A stretch of 26,363 nucleotides of DNA from JAOADN01 sp049323795 (GTDB lineage: Bacteria > Pseudomonadota > Alphaproteobacteria > Rhodobacterales > Rhodobacteraceae). Where the stretch lies: NCBI GenBank assembly GCA_049323795.1, contig JBMOOH010000021.1, positions 1 through 26,363 on the forward strand. The letters are read 5' to 3'. How positions within the stretch are numbered: position 1 is the first letter of the stretch; every line of letters starts with the position of its first letter. The translations under genes were made by a program, and so were the position numbers. This document shows, piece by piece, positions 15,268 to 22,526 of this stretch. The notes under the pieces were generated by a model. The model was not told the origin of the DNA. It searched no databases and was given only the letters and a program-made list of their open reading frames with translations.

Positions 15268-16221
15268 TCATGATGTCCGGCCGGTGGCCTTCTGGCGGGC
15301 AGCCCGGAGCCGGGCGAAATCGTCGCCCGCATGATAGGACGACCGGGTAAGCGGTGTCGCCGATACCATGTGGAACCCCTTGCCCAGCGCGGCGCGCTCG
15401 TAGTCGGCGAACTCCTCCGGGGTCACGAAGCGGTCGACGCGGTGGTGCTTCGGCGTCGGCTGGAGATACTGCCCGATGGTCAGGAAATCCACGCCGGCCG
15501 ACCGCATGTCGTCCATGACCTGAAGGACCGACTGCCGGTCCTCGCCCAGTCCCACCATGAGTCCCGACTTGGTGAACATCGCGGCGTCGATCTCCTTCAC
15601 GCGCTGGAGAAGCCGCAGCGAGTGGAAGTAGCGCGCGCCGGGACGGACCTCGGGGTAGAGGCCGGGCACCGTTTCGAGATTGTGGTTGAACACGTCCGGC
15701 CGCGCCGCCACGACGGTCTCAAGCGCCTCCGGCCCGCACCTGAGGAAGTCGGGTACCAGAACCTCGATCGTCGTCCCGGGCGCGCGATGCCGAATCGCCC
15801 GGATCGTCTGCGCGAAATGCTCCGCCCCGCCATCCTCGAGGTCGTCTCGGTCCACGCTCGTCACGACGACATGGGCAAGGCCGAGCTTCTGCACCGCGTC
15901 CGCGACCCGCCCCGGCTCGAAGAGGTCGAGCGCCTGCGGCCGCCCCGTGGCCACGTTGCAGAAGGTGCAGCCGCGCGTGCAGATCTCGCCCATGATCATC
16001 ATGGTCGCGTGGCCCTGGCTCCAGCACTCCCCCACGTTCGGACAGCCCGCCTCCTCGCATACCGTGACGAGCCGGTTCGCCCTGAGGATGTCGCGGGTCT
16101 GACGGTACCCCTCGGACGTGGGGGCCCTGACGCGGATCCAGGACGGCTTGCCGGGCTGCGCCTGATCGGGGCGATGGGCCTTTTCCGGGTGTCGCTCGCC
16201 GGGGATCTTCAGATCGCGCAC
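15268..16221 (-). CDS. lipA: Lipoyl synthase
   Basis: LipA is a radical SAM enzyme that inserts two sulfurs into octanoyl groups on lipoyl domains of pyruvate and 2-oxoglutarate dehydrogenases. From GTG 16221 it is 317 residues, matching the family in related bacteria, which begin MRDLKIP. The auxiliary cluster cysteines are C55, C60 and C66 (CEEAGCPNVGEC) and the radical SAM cysteines are C81, C85 and C88 (CTRGCTFC). The C-terminal RSSYHA serine motif is present. GAGGTGA about 5 nt upstream supports the GTG. ATG 16254 (11 codons earlier) is possible but less likely. The interval from its stop to ctrA (15088-15267) holds ctrA regulatory DNA only. Confidence 0.97.
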   Translation of the reverse strand: MRDLKIPGERHPEKAHRPDQAQPGKPSWIRVRAPTSEGYRQTRDILRANRLVTVCEEAGCPNVGECWSQGHATMMIMGEICTRGCTFCNVATGRPQALDLFEPGRVADAVQKLGLAHVVVTSVDRDDLEDGGAEHFAQTIRAIRHRAPGTTIEVLVPDFLRCGPEALETVVAARPDVFNHNLETVPGLYPEVRPGARYFHSLRLLQRVKEIDAAMFTKSGLMVGLGEDRQSVLQVMDDMRSAGVDFLTIGQYLQPTPKHHRVDRFVTPEEFADYERAALGKGFHMVSATPLTRSSYHAGDDFARLRAARQKATGRTS

Positions 16222-16288
16222 CGCATCACCTCGCCGCTTCGCCGACGCCTTCATTAGCGCCGCGCGCCCCCGAAGACAACGGACCGGG

Positions 16289-16310
16289 GCACTGCGGCGG
16301 CACTGCGGCG
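16289..16310. repeat. 11-bp tandem duplication between lipA and katG
   Basis: GCACTGCGGCG is present twice in tandem (16289-16299, 16300-16310) in the lipA-katG divergent region. Confidence 0.88.
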
Positions 16311-16380
16311 GCCCGCGCGGTTCCGGCCGCCCGCCCACCCCGGGCGCGGGCGCAAATGCCAAAGAGTTGCTGCGGGTGGC

Positions 16381-16410
16381 TTAGACTTGTTCTAGATCCA
16401 TCCCATATAG
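16381..16410 (+). promoter_or_regulatory. Irr/ICE-like dyad over the presumed katG promoter
   Basis: TTAGACTTGTTCTAGA (16381-16396) contains the dyad TTAGA-N5-TCTAG. The iron-control element of rhizobial and rhodobacterial Irr is described as TTTAGAA-N3-TTCTAAA, i.e. TTAGA-N5-TCTAA, so the match is 9 of 10 in the outer arms, with one inner mismatch. The AT-rich CATATAG (16404-16410) just downstream could be the -10 region, so the dyad would overlap the promoter. Regulation of katG by a Fur-family iron/peroxide regulator would be sensible, as the enzyme contains haem; it is an inference. Confidence 0.45.
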
Positions 16411-16516
16411 CGGAATGAGCGATTCCCCCGAACTCCCGACGGGGAGAGTTGTTCCGGCCGACACCAGGGCGCGTTCCCCGGGCCGGCCGCGCAGGGATCT
16501 GGACCGGAGAGCGAGA

Positions 16517-18721
16517 ATGGACGGAAACGATGCGGGCAAGTGCCCGGTGAAGCATGGCGATCATCTCCCGCGGCGCGGCAGCGCGAACCGCGACTGGTGG
16601 CCGAACGCACTCGACCTGCGGGTCCTGCACCAGCACGACCCGCGCTCGAATCCGCTCGGCTCCGCATTCGACTACAGGGCCGAGTTCCGGAAGCTCGACC
16701 TCGCGGCGGTCAAGGCCGACCTCTTCGCGCTGATGCGCGACTCGCAGGACTGGTGGCCGGCCGACTGGGGGCATTACGGCCCGTTCTTCATCCGCATGGC
16801 CTGGCACAGCGCGGGCACCTACCGGACGGGCGACGGGCGCGGCGGCGCCTCGTCCGGCGGCCAGCGCTTCGCGCCGCTGAACAGCTGGCCCGACAACGGC
16901 AACCTCGACAAGGCGCGCCGGCTGCTCTGGCCGGTGAAGCAGAAATACGGCAACCGGCTGAGCTGGGCCGACCTCATCATCCTCGCCGGCAACTGCGCGC
17001 TTGAATCGATGGGCTTCAGGACCTTCGGCTTCGGCGGGGGCCGCGTCGATGTCTGGGAACCCGAGGAAGACATCTACTGGGGGTCCGAGGGCGAATGGCT
17101 CGCCACGTCGGACAAGCCGAACAGCCGCTACTCGGGCGACCGCGTGCTGGCGCGCCCGCTCGCCGCCGTCCAGATGGGCCTCATCTACGTCAACCCCGAA
17201 GGTCCGGACGGCAACCCCGATCCGGTCGCCTCGGGCCGCGACATCCGCGAAACCTTTGGCCGGATGGCGATGGACGACGAGGAAACCGTCGCGCTCGTCG
17301 CGGGCGGACACACCTTCGGCAAGGCGCACGGCAACGGCCCCGCCGCCGCCGTCGGCCCGGAGCCCGAAGCCGCGCCGATCGAGGCGATGGGCCTCGGCTG
17401 GCTCTCCACCCACGGCACGGGCCACGGTTACGATACCATCACCTCGGGCATCGAGGGCGCGTGGAAGCCCAATCCCACCACCTGGGACATGGGCTACTTC
17501 GACATGCTCTTCGGTTATGAGTGGGATCTCGTCCGGTCTCCGGCCGGCGCCAGGCAGTGGCAGGCGCGCAACGTCCGCCCGGAACACATGATCCCGGACG
17601 CCCATGACCCGTCGAAAAGGCATCCCCCGATGATGACGACGGCCGATCTCGCCATGCGGTTCGACCCCGTCTACGGGCCGATCTCGAGGCGCTTCCACGC
17701 AAACCCGGACGAGTTCGCCGACGCCTTCGCGCGGGCCTGGTTCAAGCTCACCCACCGCGACATGGGGCCGAAGGTCCGCTACCTCGGTCCCGAAGTCCCG
17801 GCCGAGGATCTGATCTGGCAGGATCCGATCCCGGCTGTGGACCACCCGCTCGTCGATGCGGCCGACATCGCGGCGCTCAAGGCCGGGATTCTGGCCTCGG
17901 GTCTCGCACCCGCGCAGCTCGTCAGGGCGGCCTGGGCCTCGGCCTCGACCTTCCGCAACTCGGACAGGCGCGGCGGCGCCAACGGCGGCCGCATCCGGCT
18001 TGCCCCGCAGAAGGACTGGGCGGTCAACGACCCGGCAGAACTCTCGCAGGTCCTCTCGGCGCTCGAGGCGGTCCGCGCGGACTTCAACGCGGCTGCGCCG
18101 GGTGGCAAGAGGATCTCGCTCGCCGACATGGTCGTGCTCGGCGGCTGCGCCGGTGTCGAGGCGGCGGCCAGGGCCGGCGGCCACGACATCGCCGTCCCCT
18201 TCACGCCCGGCCGCATGGACGCGACCGAAGAGCAGACCGACGCGTCGAGCTTCGCGGTCCTCGAGCCCGAGGCCGACGGCTTCCGCAACTACCTCGCGCG
18301 GCCGATGTCGATCCCGCCCGAGGCGATGCTCGTCGACAGGGCGCAGCTCCTGACCCTGTCCGCGCCGGAAATGACGGTGCTGGTCGGCGGCCTGCGCGCC
18401 ATCGGCGCGAACGCGGGCGGATCGGCCCACGGTCTCCTCACCGACCGGCCCGGCGCGCTGACGACCGACTTCTTCGTCAACGTCCTCGACATGGGCACCG
18501 TCTGGACTCCGGCCGAGGGCATGACCTACCAGGGCTGCGACCGCACGACCGGCGCGCCGAAATGGACGGCGACGCGCGTCGATCTGGTCTTCGGCTCGAA
18601 CGCGCAGCTCCGCGCGCTGGCCGAGGTCTATGCCCAGGCCGACGCGAACGGGAAGTTCGTCGGGGACTTCGTCGCCGCCTGGACCAGGGTGATGAACCTC
18701 GACCGGTTCGACCTCGCCTGA
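16517..18721 (+). CDS. katG: Catalase-peroxidase KatG
   Basis: This haem enzyme removes hydrogen peroxide as a catalase and has peroxidase activity. From ATG 16517 the protein is 734 residues, normal for the family. It carries distal residues R93, W96 and H97 (IRMAWHSAGTYR) and proximal H265 (VAGGHTFGKAHG). The Met-Tyr-Trp cross-link needed for catalase activity is complete: W96, Y224 (LIYVNPEGPDGNPDP) and M250 (ETFGRM). The C-terminal duplicated, haem-free half is present. CGGAGAG about 6 nt upstream supports ATG 16517. An in-frame ATG at 16415 would add 34 residues unlike the family. An iron-box-like dyad lies upstream and a strong terminator follows. Confidence 0.98.
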   Translation: MDGNDAGKCPVKHGDHLPRRGSANRDWWPNALDLRVLHQHDPRSNPLGSAFDYRAEFRKLDLAAVKADLFALMRDSQDWWPADWGHYGPFFIRMAWHSAGTYRTGDGRGGASSGGQRFAPLNSWPDNGNLDKARRLLWPVKQKYGNRLSWADLIILAGNCALESMGFRTFGFGGGRVDVWEPEEDIYWGSEGEWLATSDKPNSRYSGDRVLARPLAAVQMGLIYVNPEGPDGNPDPVASGRDIRETFGRMAMDDEETVALVAGGHTFGKAHGNGPAAAVGPEPEAAPIEAMGLGWLSTHGTGHGYDTITSGIEGAWKPNPTTWDMGYFDMLFGYEWDLVRSPAGARQWQARNVRPEHMIPDAHDPSKRHPPMMTTADLAMRFDPVYGPISRRFHANPDEFADAFARAWFKLTHRDMGPKVRYLGPEVPAEDLIWQDPIPAVDHPLVDAADIAALKAGILASGLAPAQLVRAAWASASTFRNSDRRGGANGGRIRLAPQKDWAVNDPAELSQVLSALEAVRADFNAAAPGGKRISLADMVVLGGCAGVEAAARAGGHDIAVPFTPGRMDATEEQTDASSFAVLEPEADGFRNYLARPMSIPPEAMLVDRAQLLTLSAPEMTVLVGGLRAIGANAGGSAHGLLTDRPGALTTDFFVNVLDMGTVWTPAEGMTYQGCDRTTGAPKWTATRVDLVFGSNAQLRALAEVYAQADANGKFVGDFVAAWTRVMNLDRFDLA

Positions 18722-18737
18722 TCGCGGCGGGAAACAG

Positions 18738-18772
18738 AAAGGGCGGCGCTCCGGCCGGTGCGCCGCCCTTTT
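18738..18772. terminator. Bidirectional intrinsic terminator between katG and the DUF6456 gene
   Basis: AAAGGGCGGCGC (18738-18749) and GCGCCGCCCTTTT (18760-18772) form a perfect 12-bp GC-rich stem with a 10-nt loop. A T-run follows on the plus strand (CCCTTTTC) and a T-rich stretch on the minus strand (CCCTTTCTGTTTC). It lies between the convergent ends of katG (18721) and the DUF6456 gene (18791) and can serve both. Confidence 0.93.
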
Positions 18773-18790
18773 CATGTCCCGCCCCGGGGC

Positions 18791-19903
18791 TCACCCGATC
18801 AGCGGCGGCCGGCCGCCGTTGATCCCGTCATAGTGACGCTTCAGCCGGATCAGCGCGATCCGCAGCACGATCTTGCCCGACCGCGCCGACCATCCCATGC
18901 GCCGCTCGGCCATCTCGAGCCCCTCGAGAAAGCAGCAGCACCGCAGCACCATGTCGCCGAGCCCCGGCCCGAGGTCGCGCAGCGCGGCGGCCACGCGGTC
19001 CTGCGCCATCCTCGGCCCCTCGGCCATGCCCCCTTCCCCGGTGAAGCCTCCCCGGTCCCCGGCGGTCAGGAACCGGTCCCAGTTCTGCGCGACGCGCGGC
19101 CCCATCTGCGCCAGTTCGAAATCCTCGCGCAGCCGTTCGCCGGCCGCCACCATCTCCTGGGTGAGGAACGGCTGGCCGTCCTTGTCGCGCCGCCGCGCCA
19201 GCACGCCCATCGGACTTTCGGCCAGGTTGTAGCGCACCCGGCGCGGACCGTCCTCATCCGGCACCTGCCGGTCGCTCCAGTCCCGGTGCTGGTCGGCAAA
19301 CCGGGCATCCGACCGCTCGGCCCCGGCATTCCGGTCGTCGCTCAGGAACCGCTTCAGCGCGGCACGGCCGCTCGCCGTGATGCCATAGGTTGTGGCCTTG
19401 CCCGACCGCAGGACGTGAATCCAGTCGTTCAGCGCGAAGGCCTGCGCCACGCCACGGTCCACCACCGCCATCCGCACGTCGCCCCTCAGAACGACCGCCT
19501 TGGGCAGGTCCGGCGCCACGGCAAGGACTGCGCCCGTCTCGCACAGGCGCCGCAGGATGCGCCGCGCCTCGCTTGCGACCGTCCGGTCATCGGTCACGGC
19601 CTTTCCTGCCTGCTGCTGACGGGTCTGAAGGGTCATGTCGGTCCTGTCTCCATTCGTGCTGAGATGGTCTGGGGAAGCGCCGACGCCCATGCTCTGGCCG
19701 ATCCGGTCGAGCGCCTCGTCGATCAGCGGGTCGTCGCGCCGGTTCTCGAACGTCCGGACCTTCCGCAGGACGGTCGAGGCGTGGCACCCCTCGCGGCGGG
19801 CAAGCGCCCGCAGCGAGGTTCCACCCTCGGTATGCGCGAGATAGAGGCGCGCATCGTCGGTCACCCACTCCGGCAAACCGGCGCGCACAAGCTGTCTTGT
19901 CAT
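18791..19903 (-). CDS. DUF6456 helix-turn-helix protein
   Basis: The 370-residue protein (from ATG 19903) has an N-terminal helix-turn-helix at about residues 28-52 (GGTSLRALARREGCHASTVLRKVRTFENRRDDPLIDEAL). A variable middle and a C-terminal conserved region (about 195-365; RYNLAESPMGVLARRRDKDGQPFL ... AGERLREDFELAQMGPRVAQNWD ... GKIVLRIALIRLKRHY) match what I know as DUF6456 of Rhodobacteraceae. It is probably a DNA-binding regulator; its targets are unknown. A start at 19924 (MSPGWND, with GGAAGG upstream) is an equally fair candidate. It is divergent from the DUF6477 gene, a pairing I recall as conserved, and a CtrA-like site lies between them. Confidence 0.82.
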   Translation of the reverse strand: MTRQLVRAGLPEWVTDDARLYLAHTEGGTSLRALARREGCHASTVLRKVRTFENRRDDPLIDEALDRIGQSMGVGASPDHLSTNGDRTDMTLQTRQQQAGKAVTDDRTVASEARRILRRLCETGAVLAVAPDLPKAVVLRGDVRMAVVDRGVAQAFALNDWIHVLRSGKATTYGITASGRAALKRFLSDDRNAGAERSDARFADQHRDWSDRQVPDEDGPRRVRYNLAESPMGVLARRRDKDGQPFLTQEMVAAGERLREDFELAQMGPRVAQNWDRFLTAGDRGGFTGEGGMAEGPRMAQDRVAAALRDLGPGLGDMVLRCCCFLEGLEMAERRMGWSARSGKIVLRIALIRLKRHYDGINGGRPPLIG

Positions 19904-19987
19904 GTCGTTCCACCCCGGTGACATCGGCCGCCTTCCGGCGGTCCGAAACTGTGTCAAGAACCCGACGGTCAACCTGAAGTTGTATTG

Positions 19988-20003
19988 GTTACCCAGAGGT
20001 TAA
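19988..20003. promoter_or_regulatory. CtrA-like site between the DUF6456 and DUF6477 genes
   Basis: Read on the minus strand, 20003-19988 is TTAA-CCTCTGG-GTAAC. This agrees with TTAA-N7-TTAAC at eight of nine fixed positions. The surrounding 19973-20135 is much richer in AT than the rest of the genome, as expected of a divergent promoter region. The site is about 85-100 bp from the DUF6456 start and about 135 bp from the DUF6477 start. CtrA binding is inferred. Confidence 0.45.
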
Positions 20004-20135
20004 TTTGAACTGCCCCGCCATTAGGTGTTGATGAATTCTAAATTTCCTTGAGAGAAACGACCGCAGCTTTCCCTGCAAGCGCAACGCACCTGCGTTCTGA
20101 ACATCTTCAGGTTGCATCATGCTGGGGGACACACC

Positions 20136-20435
20136 ATGCAAGACCTTCTCGCTTCCGTTTCCGGCCTGCGCCGGCCCCGGACCCTGATCCAGGCGGCCCG
20201 CCACGGTCAGGAGGACTACTCCCGCACCCGCGACCTCCGGCGCGTGATGAGAACAGCCGACCCGCCGCCGCCGGATCGCGCCGTGGCCGAGCTTCTGGAC
20301 GAAGAGGAGAGGATCGAAGAGCGCAGGCGCGCCGGCGATGCCTCGTACAGTGTCAGCCGGCACATCGAGGTTCTGATCGCGATGATCGCCGAGGCGCGGC
20401 TGCTCCGGCCCGACGAGGGCCGCGCGCTTCCCTGA
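20136..20435 (+). CDS. DUF6477 family protein
   Basis: The 99-residue cytoplasmic protein starts MQDLLASVSGLRRPRTLIQAARHG and ends with the conserved block GDASYSVSRHIEVLIAMIAEARLL. I recognise this as the DUF6477 family of Rhodobacteraceae, of unknown function. The protein is helical-looking and charged, with no membrane segment or enzyme motif. GGGGGA about 8 nt before ATG 20136 is the ribosome-binding site; an in-frame ATG 8 codons upstream (20112) is less well placed. It is divergent from the DUF6456 regulator, which suggests a functional link or shared control. Confidence 0.82.
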   Translation: MQDLLASVSGLRRPRTLIQAARHGQEDYSRTRDLRRVMRTADPPPPDRAVAELLDEEERIEERRRAGDASYSVSRHIEVLIAMIAEARLLRPDEGRALP

Positions 20436-20490
20436 GGCCCGACCGGACCGGACGCGCGCAAGGCCGCACCGCGCCCGGTCCGGGTCGGCC
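20436..20490. terminator. Long GC-rich inverted repeat between convergent genes
   Basis: GGCCCGACCGGACCGG (20436-20451) pairs with CCCGGTCCGGGTCGGCC (20474-20490) almost completely. The repeat begins directly after the DUF6477 stop and ends 6 bp before the end of the MttB-family gene. There is no T-run on either side. A transcript-end or mRNA-protecting role for both converging genes is likely from position. Confidence 0.6.
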
Positions 20491-20496
20491 ACTGCC

Positions 20497-22032
20497 TCAG
20501 ACGAAGGCGTCCGGCATTCCCGCCTTCTTCTTCGCCACGAACGCGTTCAGCGCCTCGTTCACGGCCGGATCGAGGTAAGGCTGCTGGTAGTCGCCCAGCA
20601 TCTTCGCCACGCGCTCGCGGGCAAGCTGCACGGTATCGCGCCCGCCCTCCTCGTCCCAGGTCTCGAAAGGCTTGTAGTCGAGAAGATCCGTCCGCCAGAA
20701 CGCGGTCTTGAAGTTCGCCTGCGTATGCGCGCAGCCGAGGTAATGCCCTCCCGGGCCCACCTCGCGCATGGCGTCCATCGCCTGGCCGTTCTCGGTCACG
20801 TCCACGCCCCTGGCGAGGCCGTGGAGCACGCCGAGCTGGTCGGCATCCATCACGAACTTCTCGAAGGACGACACCAGGCCCCCTTCCAGCCAGCCGCAGG
20901 CGTGCAGCATGAAGTTCACGCCGCTCAGAAGCCCCATGTTCAGGCTGTTCGCGCTCTCGTAGGCCGCCTGCGCGTCGGGCAGCTTCGAGCCGCAGAAGGC
21001 CCCGGCCGAGCGATAGGGAATCCCGAGCCGCCGCACCAGTTGGCCCGCGCCGTAGGTGATGAGGCTCGCCTCGGGCGTCCCGAAGGTTGGCGCGCCCGAG
21101 TTCATGTCGATCGACGTGACGAAGGCCCCGGCGATGACCGGTGCGCCCCTGCGGACAAGCTGGCTGTAGGCCACGCCCGTCAGGATCTCGGCCAGCACCT
21201 GCGTGAGCGTGCCGGCCACCGTCACCGGCGCCATCGCGCCGCCGACGATGAAGGGGCTGACAATGGCCGCCTGGTTCGCCCTGGCGTAAACCTCCAGCGC
21301 CCCCATCATGATCCCGTCGAAGGTGAGCGGCGAGTTGATGTTGATGAGGGACGTCATCACCGTCCGGCCGCCGAGGCCGCCGAACAGGATCTCCGACATC
21401 GCGACCGAATCCTCGGCCCGCTCGGGCGCCGTCACCGACCCCATGTAAGGCTTGTCGGAGAGCGTCATGTGGGCGAGCAGCATGTCGAGGTGACGCTTGT
21501 TCACCGGAATGTCGGTCGGCTCGCAGACCGTGCCGCCCGAATGGTGGACCCACTTCGACAGGTAGGCGAGCTTCACGAGCTTGCGGAAATCCTCGATCGT
21601 CGCATAGCGGCGGCCGCCTTCGTCGCGGATGAAGGGCGGTCCGTAGACCGGGGCGAGGACGAGATTTCGTCCGCCGACCTCGACGCTCCGCTCGGGGTTC
21701 CGCGCGTGCTGAGTATAGGTCGCAGGCGCCGTCTTGCAGAGGCTCCGGGCAAGTCCCTTCGGAATGCGCACCCGCACCCCGTCCACATCCGCGCCTGCCT
21801 GTTTCCAAAGCTCCAGGGCGCCGGGATTGTCGGTGAAGTTGACGCCGATCTCCTGAAGCACCGTCTCGGCATTCGCCTCGATGATCTCGATGGCCTCTGC
21901 GTTCAGAATTTCGAGGTTCGGAATGTTCCGCTCGATGTACTTGGCGACCTCGAGCCGGACCGCAGTCCGCTCCGCCCGCCGCGCCGCCCCCCCGCCCCCG
22001 CGTGCCCTGCGTCCTTCGAGTAATTCCGTCAT
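20497..22032 (-). CDS. MttB-family (non-pyrrolysine) methyltransferase
   Basis: The 511-residue protein belongs to the trimethylamine methyltransferase (MttB) superfamily: NAETVLQEIGVNFTDNPGALELWKQAGADVDG, MTLSDKPYMGSV, TTSLININSPLTFDGIM-like sequence (here MTSLININSPLTFDGIM), GTPEASLITYGAGQLVRRLGIPYRS and HTQANFKTAFWRTDLLDYKPFETW. The reading frame has no internal TAG, so it is the common form lacking pyrrolysine. Members of this group studied elsewhere demethylate quaternary amines such as glycine betaine, proline betaine or carnitine, passing the methyl to a corrinoid protein. The substrate here is unknown, and no corrinoid protein or reductive activase gene is adjacent. GGAGG about 8 nt before ATG 22032 fixes the start; ATG 22050 would bury that site. 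Confidence 0.88.
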   Translation of the reverse strand: MTELLEGRRARGGGGAARRAERTAVRLEVAKYIERNIPNLEILNAEAIEIIEANAETVLQEIGVNFTDNPGALELWKQAGADVDGVRVRIPKGLARSLCKTAPATYTQHARNPERSVEVGGRNLVLAPVYGPPFIRDEGGRRYATIEDFRKLVKLAYLSKWVHHSGGTVCEPTDIPVNKRHLDMLLAHMTLSDKPYMGSVTAPERAEDSVAMSEILFGGLGGRTVMTSLININSPLTFDGIMMGALEVYARANQAAIVSPFIVGGAMAPVTVAGTLTQVLAEILTGVAYSQLVRRGAPVIAGAFVTSIDMNSGAPTFGTPEASLITYGAGQLVRRLGIPYRSAGAFCGSKLPDAQAAYESANSLNMGLLSGVNFMLHACGWLEGGLVSSFEKFVMDADQLGVLHGLARGVDVTENGQAMDAMREVGPGGHYLGCAHTQANFKTAFWRTDLLDYKPFETWDEEGGRDTVQLARERVAKMLGDYQQPYLDPAVNEALNAFVAKKKAGMPDAFV

Positions 22033-22525
22033 GCTCTCGCCTCCGGTCATCTGCTGGCGTCGGTTCTACGGAAAGGCAGGGGGAAACCGGAATGCGGATG
22101 CGTCGCTTTGAGGGGGAAAACGACATGGGGCGTGTCGGGGATGGGACAGGTGAGGCGCTTTGGGCGCGCCCTCGTGGACGGCTCGTCGCAGAGGCCATCG
22201 CCTCTGCCATACGGGTCCGATCTCCATCCGCGCGCGCGGAATGCCGCGGGGTTCCGGGCGGCGCCTGGCCGCCCCTCGACAGGCGCCTGCGCCAATCGGC
22301 CAGCACCCGTCCGCCCGCCCGATTCTCCCCCCCCACCCGTCAACTCGCAGCCCGCCACCCGCCCCCGCATCCGGCAGCCTGCCTCATGCCTGCCCTGCGG
22401 ATGCCGGCACCCGGTGAACGCCGTCGGCGGAAGCGGTTGCCGCAGCGGCCGCGGGCACCTTTCCGCCGTCCCCCCGAAGCAACGCCCCGCCTTGCGCGCC
22501 GCGCCGCACGCCTTTATCTGACCCC
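22033..22525. other. 493-bp divergent region between the MttB-family gene and guaA
   Basis: No gene is visible; open frames here are Pro/Arg/Ala-rich and lack ribosome-binding sites. The part next to the methyltransferase contains AGGGGGAAAC twice (22078-22087; 22111-22121 as AGGGGGAAAAC), starting exactly 33 bp apart, about three helical turns, which could be paired regulator sites. The guaA-proximal part is extremely GC-rich, with an eight-base C-run (22326-22333). Confidence 0.5.
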
Positions 22526-22526
22526 A
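22492..22526 (+). promoter_or_regulatory. Possible guaA promoter giving a leaderless transcript
   Basis: TTGCGC (22492-22497), a 16-bp spacer and TTATCT (22514-22519) resemble a -35/-10 pair. The -10 ends only 6 bp before ATG 22526, which would put the transcription start at or next to the A of the start codon. No ribosome-binding site precedes the ATG (CTGACCCC), which agrees with a leaderless mRNA. This is inferred from spacing alone. Confidence 0.4.

Noticed and set aside
13339..15273. Long plus-strand open frames (644 and 296 aa) across the ligA-ctrA gap
   Set aside because: The large frame is antisense to ctrA; both are low-complexity Arg/Gly/Pro, run through 13-bp repeats and lack ribosome-binding sites or domains.
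16415..16516. Upstream ATG extending KatG by 34 residues
   Set aside because: It lacks a ribosome-binding site and the extra residues do not resemble the family; ATG 16517 has CGGAGAG at good spacing.
20497..22032. Pyrrolysine-containing MttB
   Set aside because: The frame is open without any internal TAG and no pyl genes are present in the window.
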